DNA from: Aphelocoma coerulescens
Lineage: Eukaryota > Chordata > Aves > Passeriformes > Corvidae
Assembly (NCBI RefSeq): GCF_041296385.1
Contig: NC_091014.1
Coordinates: 20,001,578-20,065,577 of the forward strand
DNA: 64,000 bases
Direction of reading: 5' to 3'
The notes beneath the pieces were generated by a model, which was given only the letters and a program-made list of their open reading frames with translations, did not search any database and was not told where the DNA came from. Positions within the stretch are counted from its first letter, which is position 1, and each line of letters opens with the position of its first letter. Position numbers and translations under genes: made by a program. Of the stretch, positions 11,701 to 24,100 are shown in pieces.

Positions 11701-13554
11701 AATGACCATGGACTAAGCCCAGGGTACAGAGTAGAGCTCTAACACACTTTCACTCTGACAGACAAGTGCTAACTCTTGTATACTTTTGCCATGTATTGGC
11801 AGAACACCACCAAGCATTTCTGAGACCTGCAAGCTTTTTTACCTCCATTTTTTGATAGAGGTCAAGATGCTCACATGTTACATTATACATGCATCCTGAT
11901 CTGGATTTCCACATACCTAATCTGTCATACAGCACAGGAAGAGCCAACGATTCATAAATTCATTGTTATTTGCTCCCTTTTTTTAACTCTTTTTTTTTTA
12001 CCCTTTTTAAAAACAGGCTGTTCACCTTGTACCAGACTCTTCACCATGTAAGCACATTTATATGCAAACAGTGCTCCTGTCTGCTGCATCTGTCTTCTGT
12101 AGGGCCTGCTTCGACTCATTCTCCAGAATACTTGTGGAGGATAGTACCTATGTGAATGTCTTAGCAGGAATACTGAGCCTACCACCACAACCACAGACAG
12201 AGAACCTGCCCATCCTGTGTAGTCTGCATAATTTGCCCCTGGCCCTCTCTCAGGCTCTTCTCCAAGGAGTATAAAGGAAAATGCAAGGCAGAAGAGTGAA
12301 GGAGGAATAAGATTGCATTAATGAATAAATACAAGCAACAAGAGGATAGGGGAGGAGGAGAATTGGGATTGACAGTCAGAAAACAAAAAATTGGACTAGT
12401 CAAGCATGAGACTGGATGCCTGAGGCAAACTAAACTACATGAAGTTTGCAGTGAAGGATGAGACTGGAGTCTGGTGAGTGGGCGATTGCATCCAAAAGCC
12501 GGTGAACAAAGTATAGGTTGGTCTGACAAGAAAAATAGCATGAATCAAGAAAGCAGTGGAGAAAATGGTATCTGCTTTGCTGAAAAAGAATGACCAGAAA
12601 AGAATGATTAGACAGCTTTCTGAGGCAAAGAGAAAAGCTGCAACATGATACAACAGGCTAGAAGTAGGATGGCTTAGAAAACAGGTAGAATGTAAGAGAC
12701 CATTAACTGTAAAACTGGGAACTAACTGTATACCAGTCTGTGAAAAGGAGGTTGTAGGAACAGTGAAACAGAAGAGATTTCATTGTTGTTTTTGTGTTAA
12801 TGGTTTCAAAAGACTCAAGGAAACAGCAAATCAGCCATGTTGGGTCGAACGGTAAAGAGGAAAATAGGAGGAAACAAGAGACCAGGATGGTGAAATGGCA
12901 ATAGGATGCTTGGAGTGGACCAAAAGATGACTCATGGCTGGAGTGAACAGAAGCTCCTGCTAGAGGCCAGGATGGACCCTTGATTTTAATTCCAAATTTC
13001 TTCTATTAGCAAATTTCTGCTTCTATCTGCTAGTAGAAGCACTTACATGAGTGACATTTACACTTATTTCTTGTGCACAGAGCCTAAAAACCTGCAACTG
13101 CTATGTTTTAGCTCCTCCTTTAGCTCAAGACCACAATCTGTGCTCAGAACACATGGGAAGGCACTGTGATGCCCAGAGAGGGAGTGTCTGTGTTTTCAGG
13201 CGGCAGCTGAAAGGAAGTCACAAAGCCACACATATACACACAAAACATATGCATGGATACTTATCCACATAAAAGAAAGGAAACAAACCCAAAACTTAAG
13301 GTATTCAAAAGTTACAAAATTCCAAGATAAAATAGTTAGGGTAGTATTAATTCAGCTTGCTTATACATAAGCATTATGAAACAGCCTTTAATGATGTGAT
13401 CATTTCCAGAAGAATCCTCGTGCATTTAGTGCATAAGAGGGATACTCAATGAGTGAATCTGGTCTTATTATTAAGAGGTTTCTTGTAACTAAAATGAGAC
13501 ATCAAACAGAAAAGTGAGGATTTCCTGATTCAGATCTTTCATTTCTTCTCTCCT
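5741..13554. other. Unique AT-rich DNA, no gene seen
   Basis: This stretch holds a perfect hairpin at 7,395-7,420 (listed), a short TA/CA-rich run near 10,095-10,140 and an A-run at about 10,791-10,808. The longest open frames, 98-120 codons on the minus strand near 7.8, 11.1 and 12.4 kb, have compositions of translated AT-rich noncoding DNA (Leu, Phe, Ser and Cys rich) and no motifs. I recognise no transposon in it. Confidence 0.5.
7395..7420. repeat. Perfect hairpin: 11-bp stem, 4-nt loop
   Basis: The arm tgagcagacag (7,395-7,405) pairs exactly with ctgtctgctca (7,410-7,420) around the loop gagt. It is GC-richer than the local sequence. It is too short to call a microRNA precursor. Confidence 0.8.
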
Positions 13555-13640
13555 TATTCCCATCTGTGTGATGCTAAGCAAGTCATGCAAACCAAACTTT
13601 TCTGAGGTCATCACTAATTGCGTGTCCTTGTGTTCTAGAT
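13555..13640 (+). repeat. Possible MIR-like SINE core
   Basis: 'ctgtgtgatgctaagcaagt' resembles the MIR core 'ctgtgtgaccttgggcaagt', followed by a pyrimidine-rich 'cttttctgaggtc'. Only this short block supports the call. It may be a decayed CORE-SINE or chance. Confidence 0.3.
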
Positions 13641-16600
13641 GTTCATCATGAGACATAAGGACCTATGAGAAATTCTCTGCAGTCAGAACTACAACTAAAC
13701 TTACTGGAACCTGAACTTGGAAAACATGAAGAGTTGTATAACATCAGCTTCTTGGGAAAATTGAGTAAGTGTTGCAAGCTAGCACCTTACAATACCGTGG
13801 ATGCTCTGACCTTTGAACCTTTTTCCTCTATCCTGTCTTGTATTTGCAAATTGGAGGTTAAAATGGCCTTGATTAATAGGGGTGTTGCAGAAGCAAATTA
13901 GGAATGTTTGTGACATGATCAAGTACTAATCTCTAGTATTGAATAACATAAGAAGTATTCACCTTAAAATTAATATTCTGCCTACATGTAGGATGAGGAC
14001 TCTTGGAAGCAGATAAAACCTGAGACATTGGTCTTTTGCACTGATAACTACACTTGGTTAACCCAAACCACAGTTCTAGACATTTTCCCAAATGAGTAAC
14101 CATCTTCTATCACCTACATTAAGCAATAAAGTGCCCTTAAAAATAAGAGCACATAGTCATGTAATTACTATTAACATCTTAATGTAAATATACAAAAAGG
14201 CTGAATTAGAGTTGGGTAGGTAAACTTAAAAAACTGAGCAATAGATGTTTCAGTCTTAATAAAGTTCTAACAGCATTTCATGTGCATTTAGGCATAGAAG
14301 AAGTATTTGTAAGCTACAATACCTGTTGTATGACTATAATACCTGTTTTTTTCACTAGTCTTTTTGTCACAGTTCCTCACTGCTTCTCTTTCCATCATTT
14401 TGCCAATGAATTAGGGGAATTCAGTAATGATTTAGCTGAGCTTTGAAAAGTTAACCCAATTCTCTCTTAATCTAAAATAGAGTGTCTGAACCAGCATGTC
14501 TGAGTATGTGTGAAATGAGGTAAAGCAAGCTTATGAATCCACAACTGAAATACAGTTTTCTAACATGTATTCAGTGTGTGGTACTTAGTGCAGTACACTT
14601 CTGAACTGTTTGTTTTTCCAGCCTCTAGTCCTTAAAGAGGGTACATTATATGTGGCAGTAACCACAGAGGCAGGTCTACTGCCAAGAAAACATATTGCTA
14701 CAGTTCAGTAATGTAGCCTAATTGTTTTCCCTCTGGTCAAGTTACCCAGAAATACTTGCTTTTCTACAGCTCTGCAGCAACAGTTAGTTAGATTAAATGA
14801 TCTGCCTTCAAGAGAATTAGAGCTATTTTCCAATGTTCTATTACTGAAAAAGGCTTCCTTCTTTCACAAATTATGTATCCTCCCTGAGCAGGGTATTTTT
14901 ACAAATGGAGATTTCTATCGAGAACAATCATTTTATGATGAAAAATGTTCTTGCCTCGTGGATGTATTACATACCATACTGTGTGGGATAGCTGTAGGAT
15001 ATGAAATGATTTGCAAGTTACTAAGGCAATAAAACTACAACAGGAAAAAGCAAAATTAACTGCAGTGTGTAGGACTAGCATCTTCTCATTCCTTACCCAG
15101 ATTTACAGGACAAGGAATGAATGGACAGAGATTGGCCAGTGTTCCTGGATACAGTGATCAGCTTCCTTCCTTATGAGGAGACAATGAATCTAAAGCCATG
15201 AAGGGTTGAGGATTAGAGAAACTACTCTGTAGTCACCCTTTACAGTGTGTTTTCTGTGCTCCCTTAGGGCTCAGTGCTGGAGTTTCACCCAGCATATGAT
15301 TTTGCTTTTATGGCACAATCCAGAGCCTTAGAAAATGTGAAGATATTCTCAGCACTCTCAGAGCTAAGTGAAACAAATTAGCTTATCAGTCTCTGGTGGA
15401 AAGCTGAAGATTGTTTCTTTACTTATCTCTAAATAACCTACTATTAAGCTAAATTTGATAGAGGAAAATTCTGTCATCTGAGAAAAATTTTATAAAGCCT
15501 GTGAATCAAATAAAATTTTCTATAATTGGTCTAATGAGCTGAAAGGGGCTGTTCTTCAGTCAGTAGTGTAATTTAGAAGGCCTTGCTTTGCTGATTCTAT
15601 ATTTGGAAACTGATCTATTGATCCCATCTGCTACACTAATTGAAAAAGCTAACAAAATAGACTGAAGAGAAAGGATTCTGGGAGGTAGAGATAATAGAAA
15701 TAATTTAAATATTTTATATTGATTTAAAAGAAGTGCAATTAAGTCTTTCTGGTAATTAGTAATTTCTTTTTTCTACCAGGATAAATACATTGTGCCTCAA
15801 CATAATTACTCACACAGCAGTGTACAAAGCAAAATTGGCTAACAATCTACTGTTGGACTTTCCTAAGAGGTGAAATGAAACATAAAAAGAATTTGGGGTT
15901 ACACAGAGATTCTTTTGAGAGTATGCAACTTGACTTTTCCTATGAGCTGCACAGGAAATTCTTCATGTGTCCGAGTCACAAGAGGTGCATCCACAACCAA
16001 GAGGAACAGGACTTCCAGAAATAGTTCAGAGGTAAGAGATTACAGCAGCTCTGCAAGGTCCTGGTTGCTCTGTTTCCAGGGGGTACAGAGTTGTCTCTGC
16101 ACCCACTTCTGTTATATTATGGGGTGTAGGCATGAGAGAAGCACTTTGGTTGTCTTCAAGTTACAGACAGACTTGGAAGCTACTACTTGGTATCTAAAGG
16201 ATATGAATGAGCTGCCAGAGAGAACTACAGCACAATGAAGTCATACTGAACTTGCACTTATAAAATGTGCACTTCATGGCTCATTTTCAAGCCTTTGTAC
16301 TTTCTCTTTATTCAGTAATTTTCCTTTCAAGGAAACTTGCAATAACTCCTGAACCAACTAAAATAGTAGCATATTTTCCAGGAAAAGAAATATTTTTTGG
16401 AACGGGTCCCTTTGTGACTGTATGCACATACAACTTTTTCAGCAGCTTTTGTAACTTGGTTATGGCCATTTTCGATATACTGCATAAAAAACCCCATGGA
16501 CTCACCTTGACTTTCCTAATTACATATGTAGACTAGATCAGTCAAAACAAAGTTTCTAGAACCACTACAAACCAGAGGTTTTCCCATTTTATTTAAGGCG

Positions 16601-19600
16601 AAAACAAACAGAAGTCTGGATTCACTAGGAGTTTGTGGCAGCATGCAGTTGGGCTTTTTTTGCTATTGACAAACAGCAGCCATTAGAAAATCTTGAACAA
16701 GATTTTTTATGACCTTTTCACCACTCTGAAAGTTTCATTTCATTTTACATGTAGCCAGAAATAATTTTATCACTGAGGTTATTTCAGCCTTTTAATTTTC
16801 TCTGTTTGGAACACAAGGACTTTGGGGTGGTGTTAGCTTTTGTTAGTAACCAATGTGTTTCTGCTGGTAAATGTATTTGCTGTAATTAGATTTTCTAAAA
16901 ATTTAAAAGTCTCCACGGTGTGGTTCTTGAAGTACTAGGTGAGCCAAGGCCCTATAGTAAGGAAAAAATTGCTAATGGAGTACTGTCGTGGAGAAGAACC
17001 CAGCATGGAATTTGTCTTTTTAGTTGGCCTGACAGTCATAGTCCTAATTTGTTACTCAGTGCTTCAGATGTAAGAAAAATTCTAGGCAAATGTTTTAAAG
17101 GTTGAAGTTATTATATTTTAGTTTTGCCATGGAGTACAGAAGAAAAAGTGGAAACATTGTGAAAGTGTGTTGCAACTTCAGAATTAACTCTCTGAAATGT
17201 AAGAGCAATCCTGGAATGTAAGTAATTGAGCAAAGTTAACTCTGAGTTTTAACCCTGCCTAGGAGGCTACCATGTTTTTCCTGGCAATATCTTTATTTAA
17301 TAATTTAATAATTTAAGATTTTAAAACAAAAAACAATGCAATATGAGCCACAAATGACATGGAATATTCAGGGACTATATAAGAAAACCTCTAAAGTAAT
17401 GTTGAAGAAAAGAAAATTCTATTATAATTAGTATTTCTGATACTTGCTACTTATTTATTAGCAGATTATATTGGGCAGGATTCTCTATCAACATCCTTTC
17501 CCTTACTTCTGTCAAAGTAAGGCTTCTCATTTACTTTTAACTTAAATTCAAAGTCATTGTTCTCCACTGTGCATACAGGGCCTAGACTCCCTATTGTCTT
17601 GCACAGTGTTACTGTTTATACAATTTCATACAATTTCAAGCTGTATGTGAAAAGCAGAATGCTTGTACATCTAGCACATGTATTCAAAGCATTATATTAA
17701 GTGCATATGTATGTACTGTTTATTCCTGTTAATAATCCAAGGATCATGGTTATCCTTGCGTAAAACCAGATTTTTTTTGCACTATTATAAAGAATTATTT
17801 TTATTTATTTTCTTTCATTTAGTAAATCTATTAAACCCACTATCACAGCAATTAGAAATGATGACTAAATTTTGCAGAGACTATTCCAGTTTTTCTAATA
17901 ACTTACCTAGTTAGTACTTTTTCATTAAAAAGAACATAACTGTCCCAATCTACAGAGTGTTATTCTGCACACACCATAAGCCAAACCCACCAGATTTTGA
18001 GCTATAACAGGCTTTACTGCTTTTAAGAACACCTATATATGTACATGTTTATACTAGTGATGTACTTGCAAGCAAATAAAGTGTATAAAACACTAGAAAA
18101 GGGCCCAAATGTTCAGTCTTCTCTACAAATCTGGCAATTATTAAAACAAAAACAACAACAATAAAAAAAAAAACCAATAAACAACGTCCTGGAAAAAAAA
18201 AAAAAAAGAAACTTGTTGAACATTTTAATAGAGGCTGCTCCTAGTGCAACCTTCCTTCCAGCATTCAGGTGTTAACATTGAAACATTGAAATATTTTGTG
18301 CTTTACAGTCCTTAGCAGTGCCCGACGACTTAAATCTTATGCATGTGTTTTAATTACGGCAGTGTAACACAGTTTTTTGCTCCAAGTAGTGCAAGTCCAC
18401 ACTGGCATTTCTTCAAGCTCTCTAAGTGTTAATTCCCCTGCATTGTATAATATAGCTACTAAAATAGAATTCTCAAAAGATCTTGCAAAAATTCTTCAGC
18501 TTTGTTTCTCCTTTGTGTGAAACAGAACCCACTCTAGGATACTCTATAAACTGTCATTTGGATAATAATTATTTTCTATTTCCTACAGGCAAATATAATA
18601 TTCTGTTCTGTATTTAATATCTGTAAACATCACAAGAGGTCAATTTCACAATTAACTTCTCTTGGAAATTTCCTTTTGAATGTGATCCAATTGTTCCATG
18701 TGCTATTTTTTGGGGTTTGGTGCCATTCTGCATAAAATATCCTACTTCTGTCTTTCTTTTTAATCCATGCTGTGGAGAGGTGGTTTCCCATTATTATGTA
18801 CCAGACTATGCATCCACAACAACAGCAGGGAGACAGGCATTCTGTCCCACAAGGAATGACCTGGAGCTGTGAAATGCTAATTCAAAGGGCATGAAAATGG
18901 GGATCAATGAGAAGGAGCATAAGACCAGTCCTGCCCTGTGATGGCTGTCACCAGAGAGAGGACTGCTGATGCAAAGGTTAGCAGTTGGGAAAGGTTCACA
19001 CCAAAGATTCTGAGCTGAGCATAAGCGAGTTCTTTAGGCAACAGATGGAGCAGATGGAGCTGATGGATAGGAATACCACTGGTAACGGGGTCTGGTATTT
19101 CCAGCCACAGATTTGGTCCTTCAGCTTTCACTAAGAGATGATGTGGCTGCATTCTGCCCTTACAAAACATTACCAGTGACATTTGTTCTTCAGGACTCTT
19201 CCTTTTGAGTCTGAGCCAGCAAAGAAACCTCTGTGAAGAACACACACTATTACTGTGGATGAACTTTGTTTAATGACTTTAATAGTCCAGGAAAGAAAGG
19301 GAGAAGACCAGTTTCTTTCAAACTCCCTCTCTTTTTGCTGGAACTCAGTTTCCCACATTCCTGTAGTCTGTATTAAGAGGTGCAGTTTCACAGTAGGAGT
19401 GCTTGGAACTCCTTCTATGAGCTATCACAGAACCAAACCAAGGGTGCTGCTACTGCAAGGGTGTTTTTTAAATAACTGAAATGTGCAACATTTGTGAATT
19501 TTGATTTTCAGAACCCCTTCTAGCAGTAAAACGTGAAGCAGCAAGTTTTTCAAGTTGCACATACTACAGCTGTAAAAGAACTCCCTAATTTTAGATTATT

Positions 19601-21070
19601 AATTCTTTTTAAGGCTAAACCAGAATCAATCAATTCCCCTTAATCCCTAGAAGTGCTTTTCCTTTTAAATTGTTACTTCAATTTTTCAAGTCTTCACAAA
19701 GGAATAGGAATTAGCTCTGCAGACATAACAAATTAGTCATATTGATCCTGCCAAAGGTGCTAAATTATTAATAATCAGACCCTCCCTACACAGCCAGTTT
19801 TAAACTCACAAAAAGCCCTCATGAAATCTCTGATGTAACCATCTGGGCACTGTATAAAACCTTTTTATTCTTCCCCAAATCTTTTTCGTGGTTTAATCTT
19901 CTTCACTAATTTATGTTACTTGGGATATACATGGAGGAACATATAAAAATAGATGTTACCCATTTTACTTTCATGTTTTGGGAGGGAACTAGCATTCTTA
20001 AATGCACTAAAGTTCCACCAAAGGGAAACAGATAAAAAAGAAGAGAGAGTCAATATTCTTTAATGACTTTCCAGCTGTCTTAGTTCTCAGAGCCTTGTTT
20101 GCAGACAGCCATGTCAGCACTCCAAGTGAAATAAACTTTATTGGCCTGAAGTGCCAATAGTGAATGACTGTATTACAATTGCTGATATGCATACTCTGGT
20201 GCCAGAGACTGCTTAGACAGAATGAATATTGTTGTTATAAATTACTCCTCAGAGTAGAGAAAAAAAAAAGTAAACACTTCTGCTCCATTCTCAGACAAGT
20301 GGCTGTACCCGACGTTTGTGTTTGTTAGATTTGCATTCTGAATGAGCTGTGCTCTCTGTAGAGATACTGGAGCACTATTTCGAGAAGGTCTTTCAAAGCA
20401 GTGTGCTGTGTTTCTCCCACATGAGTGCAATCTCTGTGCATTCCCTCCCCTATCATCATCACTTACCCTGTGATCACAAGATCACAAGGATGAAAGAGGT
20501 TATTCCTATAATGAGAGTCATATTCTATTATTTTAATTCAAGATGAGTTGTCTTTTTCCTCTGGAAGTGCCTCATCATTTTAAGAAAGGGCACTCCAAAA
20601 GGGCAAAACTTTTATATCTTTGTGCTGGACAACAATATATATGTAGACAATGAACACAAGATGAAAGTGCTGCTGTGAAGCATGCTGGTAGTTTCATTAT
20701 CATGTGGCATAAAACCACTAAAGACTAGAATAGTCCTAGTGACTCCAGCACCTATTCATGCAATAAGGTGCTATTAAGTAGACAAAAACCCATCTGAGCA
20801 AGTTCTGGATCTTAGCCTGCAATTTATACATACCATATATTCATAAGCATCTCATGAGACCTTCTAACTTGTGATTCTGGAGTAAAATTTTGCAACTTTC
20901 AATTTCATGCTTTTTAAAGCCATGTTTCCTATTATGTGTCCAGAAACCTTTTAACAGTGACATTTTATCGATCCACAAAATTGCACACATATGGAAGATG
21001 TGTATATTCATGTGTTAAGTTAGAACAAGATGGGTGTACATTATGGATCACAGCCAGATTTTAGTTACTT
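13641..21070. other. Unique AT-rich DNA, no gene seen
   Basis: Nothing is identifiable apart from A-rich runs at about 18,145-18,208. Open frames of 107-113 codons (15,915-16,238 on plus, 18,904-19,245 on minus) lack domains, signal peptides or splice context and are judged to be chance. Confidence 0.5.
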
Positions 21071-21165
21071 CATAGAACAGAATAGAATATTTCAGTTGGA
21101 AGGGACCTACATTGACCAACTAGTCCAACTGCCATTACCTTTGTGCTCACCAGGAATTTAGCAGG
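21071..21165 (-). mobile_element. CR1 LINE 3'-end fragment
   Basis: The stretch 'catagaacagaatagaat' followed by 'cagttggaagggacctac' and 'aactagtccaactgcc' is the reverse complement of the CR1 3' terminus, which ends in tandem ATTCTATG-like octamers. The element is therefore on the minus strand with its 3' end at the left. Only about 95 bases remain, which is typical 5' truncation. Confidence 0.88.
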
Positions 21166-24100
21166 ACATTTACAAATATTTACCATTTTTTGTGATGTAT
21201 TTATTCCCCCTCTCACAAAATGGCTTTATCTATTAAAAAATGCAGATGGTGTTCTCTCAGGGTATACCTACTGCCCAGGCCCGCTGAGCTGTCAAAGTCA
21301 GTGTCCCATTGCTTAGATACTTTCCTGCCTCAAAAGAAAGGACTGGTCCTGACCCATTGAACACTTTTTTCACAGGGTTTCATATCACAGAGAACCATGA
21401 AAATTTAAGTTTCTAATTAGCCCTGAGGCCAATCCTGTAGTTTTTCAGTCCAAGATGAACTCAAAGTAATATCACAGGAAATAGACAAACCTGATACTCA
21501 AATTTTCAGCCTTTTCATACAGATACAATGGAAGAGTCACCAAAACCAAACAGAATCTGTCAGTTGTGAATAGACATATTACCCTGAATATCACATAAAC
21601 CAAGGCACTTCCTGACTAACCACCAACGTAATTTCTAAGTGAAGTTTTAAACTGAGACAGATCTTCAGTACAAATAAGCCATCATTCTTTCACTGAAAGT
21701 AGGACCACACTTTGTTGTTAATGATAATGGTATATGACTACACTTTTTTTGGTTTTTTTTAGTTACTGTAAATATAACAACAGAAAAAAATCTGTTAAGA
21801 TTTCTCTAGTGCTATTTAGAGACACAAACTTATGCAAGGGTTTTAAAATAACATAAAATTGATAGCTACAGAACTCAGACATGGAAATGTCAACAAAGTT
21901 TGGGTTTAGCTCAAATCTAAAAGATCTTTGAAGTTTATATGTGCTTAGATTTTGTTCCTAACTTTTAGCCAAGACTTAGACTACAATGATAAAAATAGCT
22001 TGGCTGCATCATGTAAACCCAAGCCATCTGCACCCAAATTAAGCAAATATCTGCCTTTGCTGATTAATATTTTTGGATCTTTGCCACTCTGTATGGTTAA
22101 ACTAGTCTAGCCTTGCCAACAGGACAATTCAAACAGTGCAACAAGTATCTGCATCATTTAAAAAGTACATTTTCTTTTTGAGTCACATAACCTACACTTC
22201 TTTTTGTGGCAGCTGAAGTACTAAACTCAAGGCTTGGATTTTCTCTCTGAAGTGCTGTCTGGGAACTTGAAGGAAGAGCTAGAGTCATGAAACAACAAAT
22301 TGTATCCAACCTCACATGATTAATATAAAAAACACAATGTTCTCTTTTTATTTAATTATGGGATTAACAAATTAAATTAGTAAATAGTTTGGGGTTTTTT
22401 TCTAATTAAAAACATTCCATTAAACAGCCTTAGGTCTACAAGAAGGAAGCAAAGAATGCTACAGGTGATGTGGATATTCTACTGATGCCTTTTTTAAATT
22501 ATACTGTTTATAGTTCTACTGTAACAATGTCTATTGGGCTCAGTCAAAATCATAAGCCATTTTGCTAGAATTTGCAGATGAAAATATTGTGAAGGAGTTC
22601 CAAGACCCACATCCTTACAATTTTTCCAAATCCATAGTTTTTATCAACTTATTTGCTTGCTTTTGTATGTGAGGAGCATAGAGAAGTCTGCCTGCTACTG
22701 CTGGGCCAGCAATTTTATGTTTCCTTGGTGAAAATTAGCTATATGATTACCTTAAAGTCTGTATAGGTCTTTTCAATGTGTGGGGCAGCACTTAAGTGAA
22801 CTCCACCTGATTTACCTCTGCATCATATTTCCAAGGATGCACCATTTGTTATGGTCTCTAAAGAACCTGAAGTGCAATAAAATAATTAATTACAGCCGCA
22901 AATCTGCAGAAAAAAATGAATGACTTAGTGCATGTCATTTACAAGCTGACCTGTTGCCAAAAAAATTTAAAAATAAAAATACAGGGCACACTTTTAAAAA
23001 GGACAGTTCAATTACAGCTACACAAAAGTGTTAAAGGGAGATGATCAAGGTAAGTCTTGACCTACTTTTCTCTTTATATTTCCAGGAATAATTCTTTGTC
23101 CCTGTTATGAAATAAATTTAGAGCTTGGGAAAAGAATTAGCATGAGAGCAATGGAGACTGAGCACTTAGGTTTTACCCAGAGAAGTCAGAGAGTTCTGTA
23201 TGTTCCCTGAAGAGTAGCTGAGCTGTGAAAGAGAGGAGATATTTGAGAGTGAAAGGTGGAGCTCCACCTTCATGTACTTTCTGTCCTTGGCTTTTTCACT
23301 AAGGTATCTGAAATAAGGAAAAAAATTAATAGTAGATTTTGTCATATTGACAATTGCCAAACTCCAATTGGACTGATTATCTATATTACTGTTCTGCACC
23401 CTACATACCAACAAAAAAACCCAATAAACTTTTACAAATTAATGCCTTCTGTTGGCCACCTTTTTAAACCATCTATGTCAACCTATGTCATATTAATTTT
23501 TTTTTCCTTAGAGGAAAAAAGCCACATGTTCAGTTGCTGGAAATCAGCTCATTTTTTCTGGTGGGTTCCAACTCTCTCAGCTGGTTCTAATTCCAGATCA
23601 TGCAAGTGAATAGATATAAAAAAAGGATGAAAATCCACTGAAAGAGAGCCCATTCTCATCCCTCATTTATAGATCTTAGTCACTTTCTGAGTATAGATAT
23701 ATACAGGTATCGTATAATCTGCCAGTAAAATACAGAGGTGCAACATACAGGCAAGAGAAGCATCCTGGGCATAGGGCTGGGCTTTGAGCATGCAGTGCTG
23801 TTTCTCTACCCATTATTAAACTCAAAGCACTTGCTAATACTCACCCTTGTTTATAGACTCTGTCTGTATACCATGTAACAGCAAAAGCTCACAGCAAAAA
23901 GCTTAGATATGTTGAAGTTAATGAAAATATACTAAAACTTTTGCAATGTAACAAAATAGTGATTTCCCAGTTTACTGCACAGATCCCTTTTTGGGATATA
24001 TATCTTCTCCTTCTCCCCATCCTGCTCTTTTGCCTCTGTCATGTTCCTCCCCTTTTATCTCAGGCAGAAGCAGAGATATACCATACTAATAGCCTCATCT

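Noticed and set aside
13640..13764. Exon-like segment (acceptor ending ttctag, donor gtaagtg)
   Set aside because: It has stops in the relevant frame upstream of the first ATG, directly abuts a MIR-like block and has no compositional shift. Random splice-signal pairing is likely.
18904..19245. 113-codon minus-strand open frame
   Set aside because: It has some protein-like composition but no recognisable domain, and no acceptor/donor or promoter evidence.
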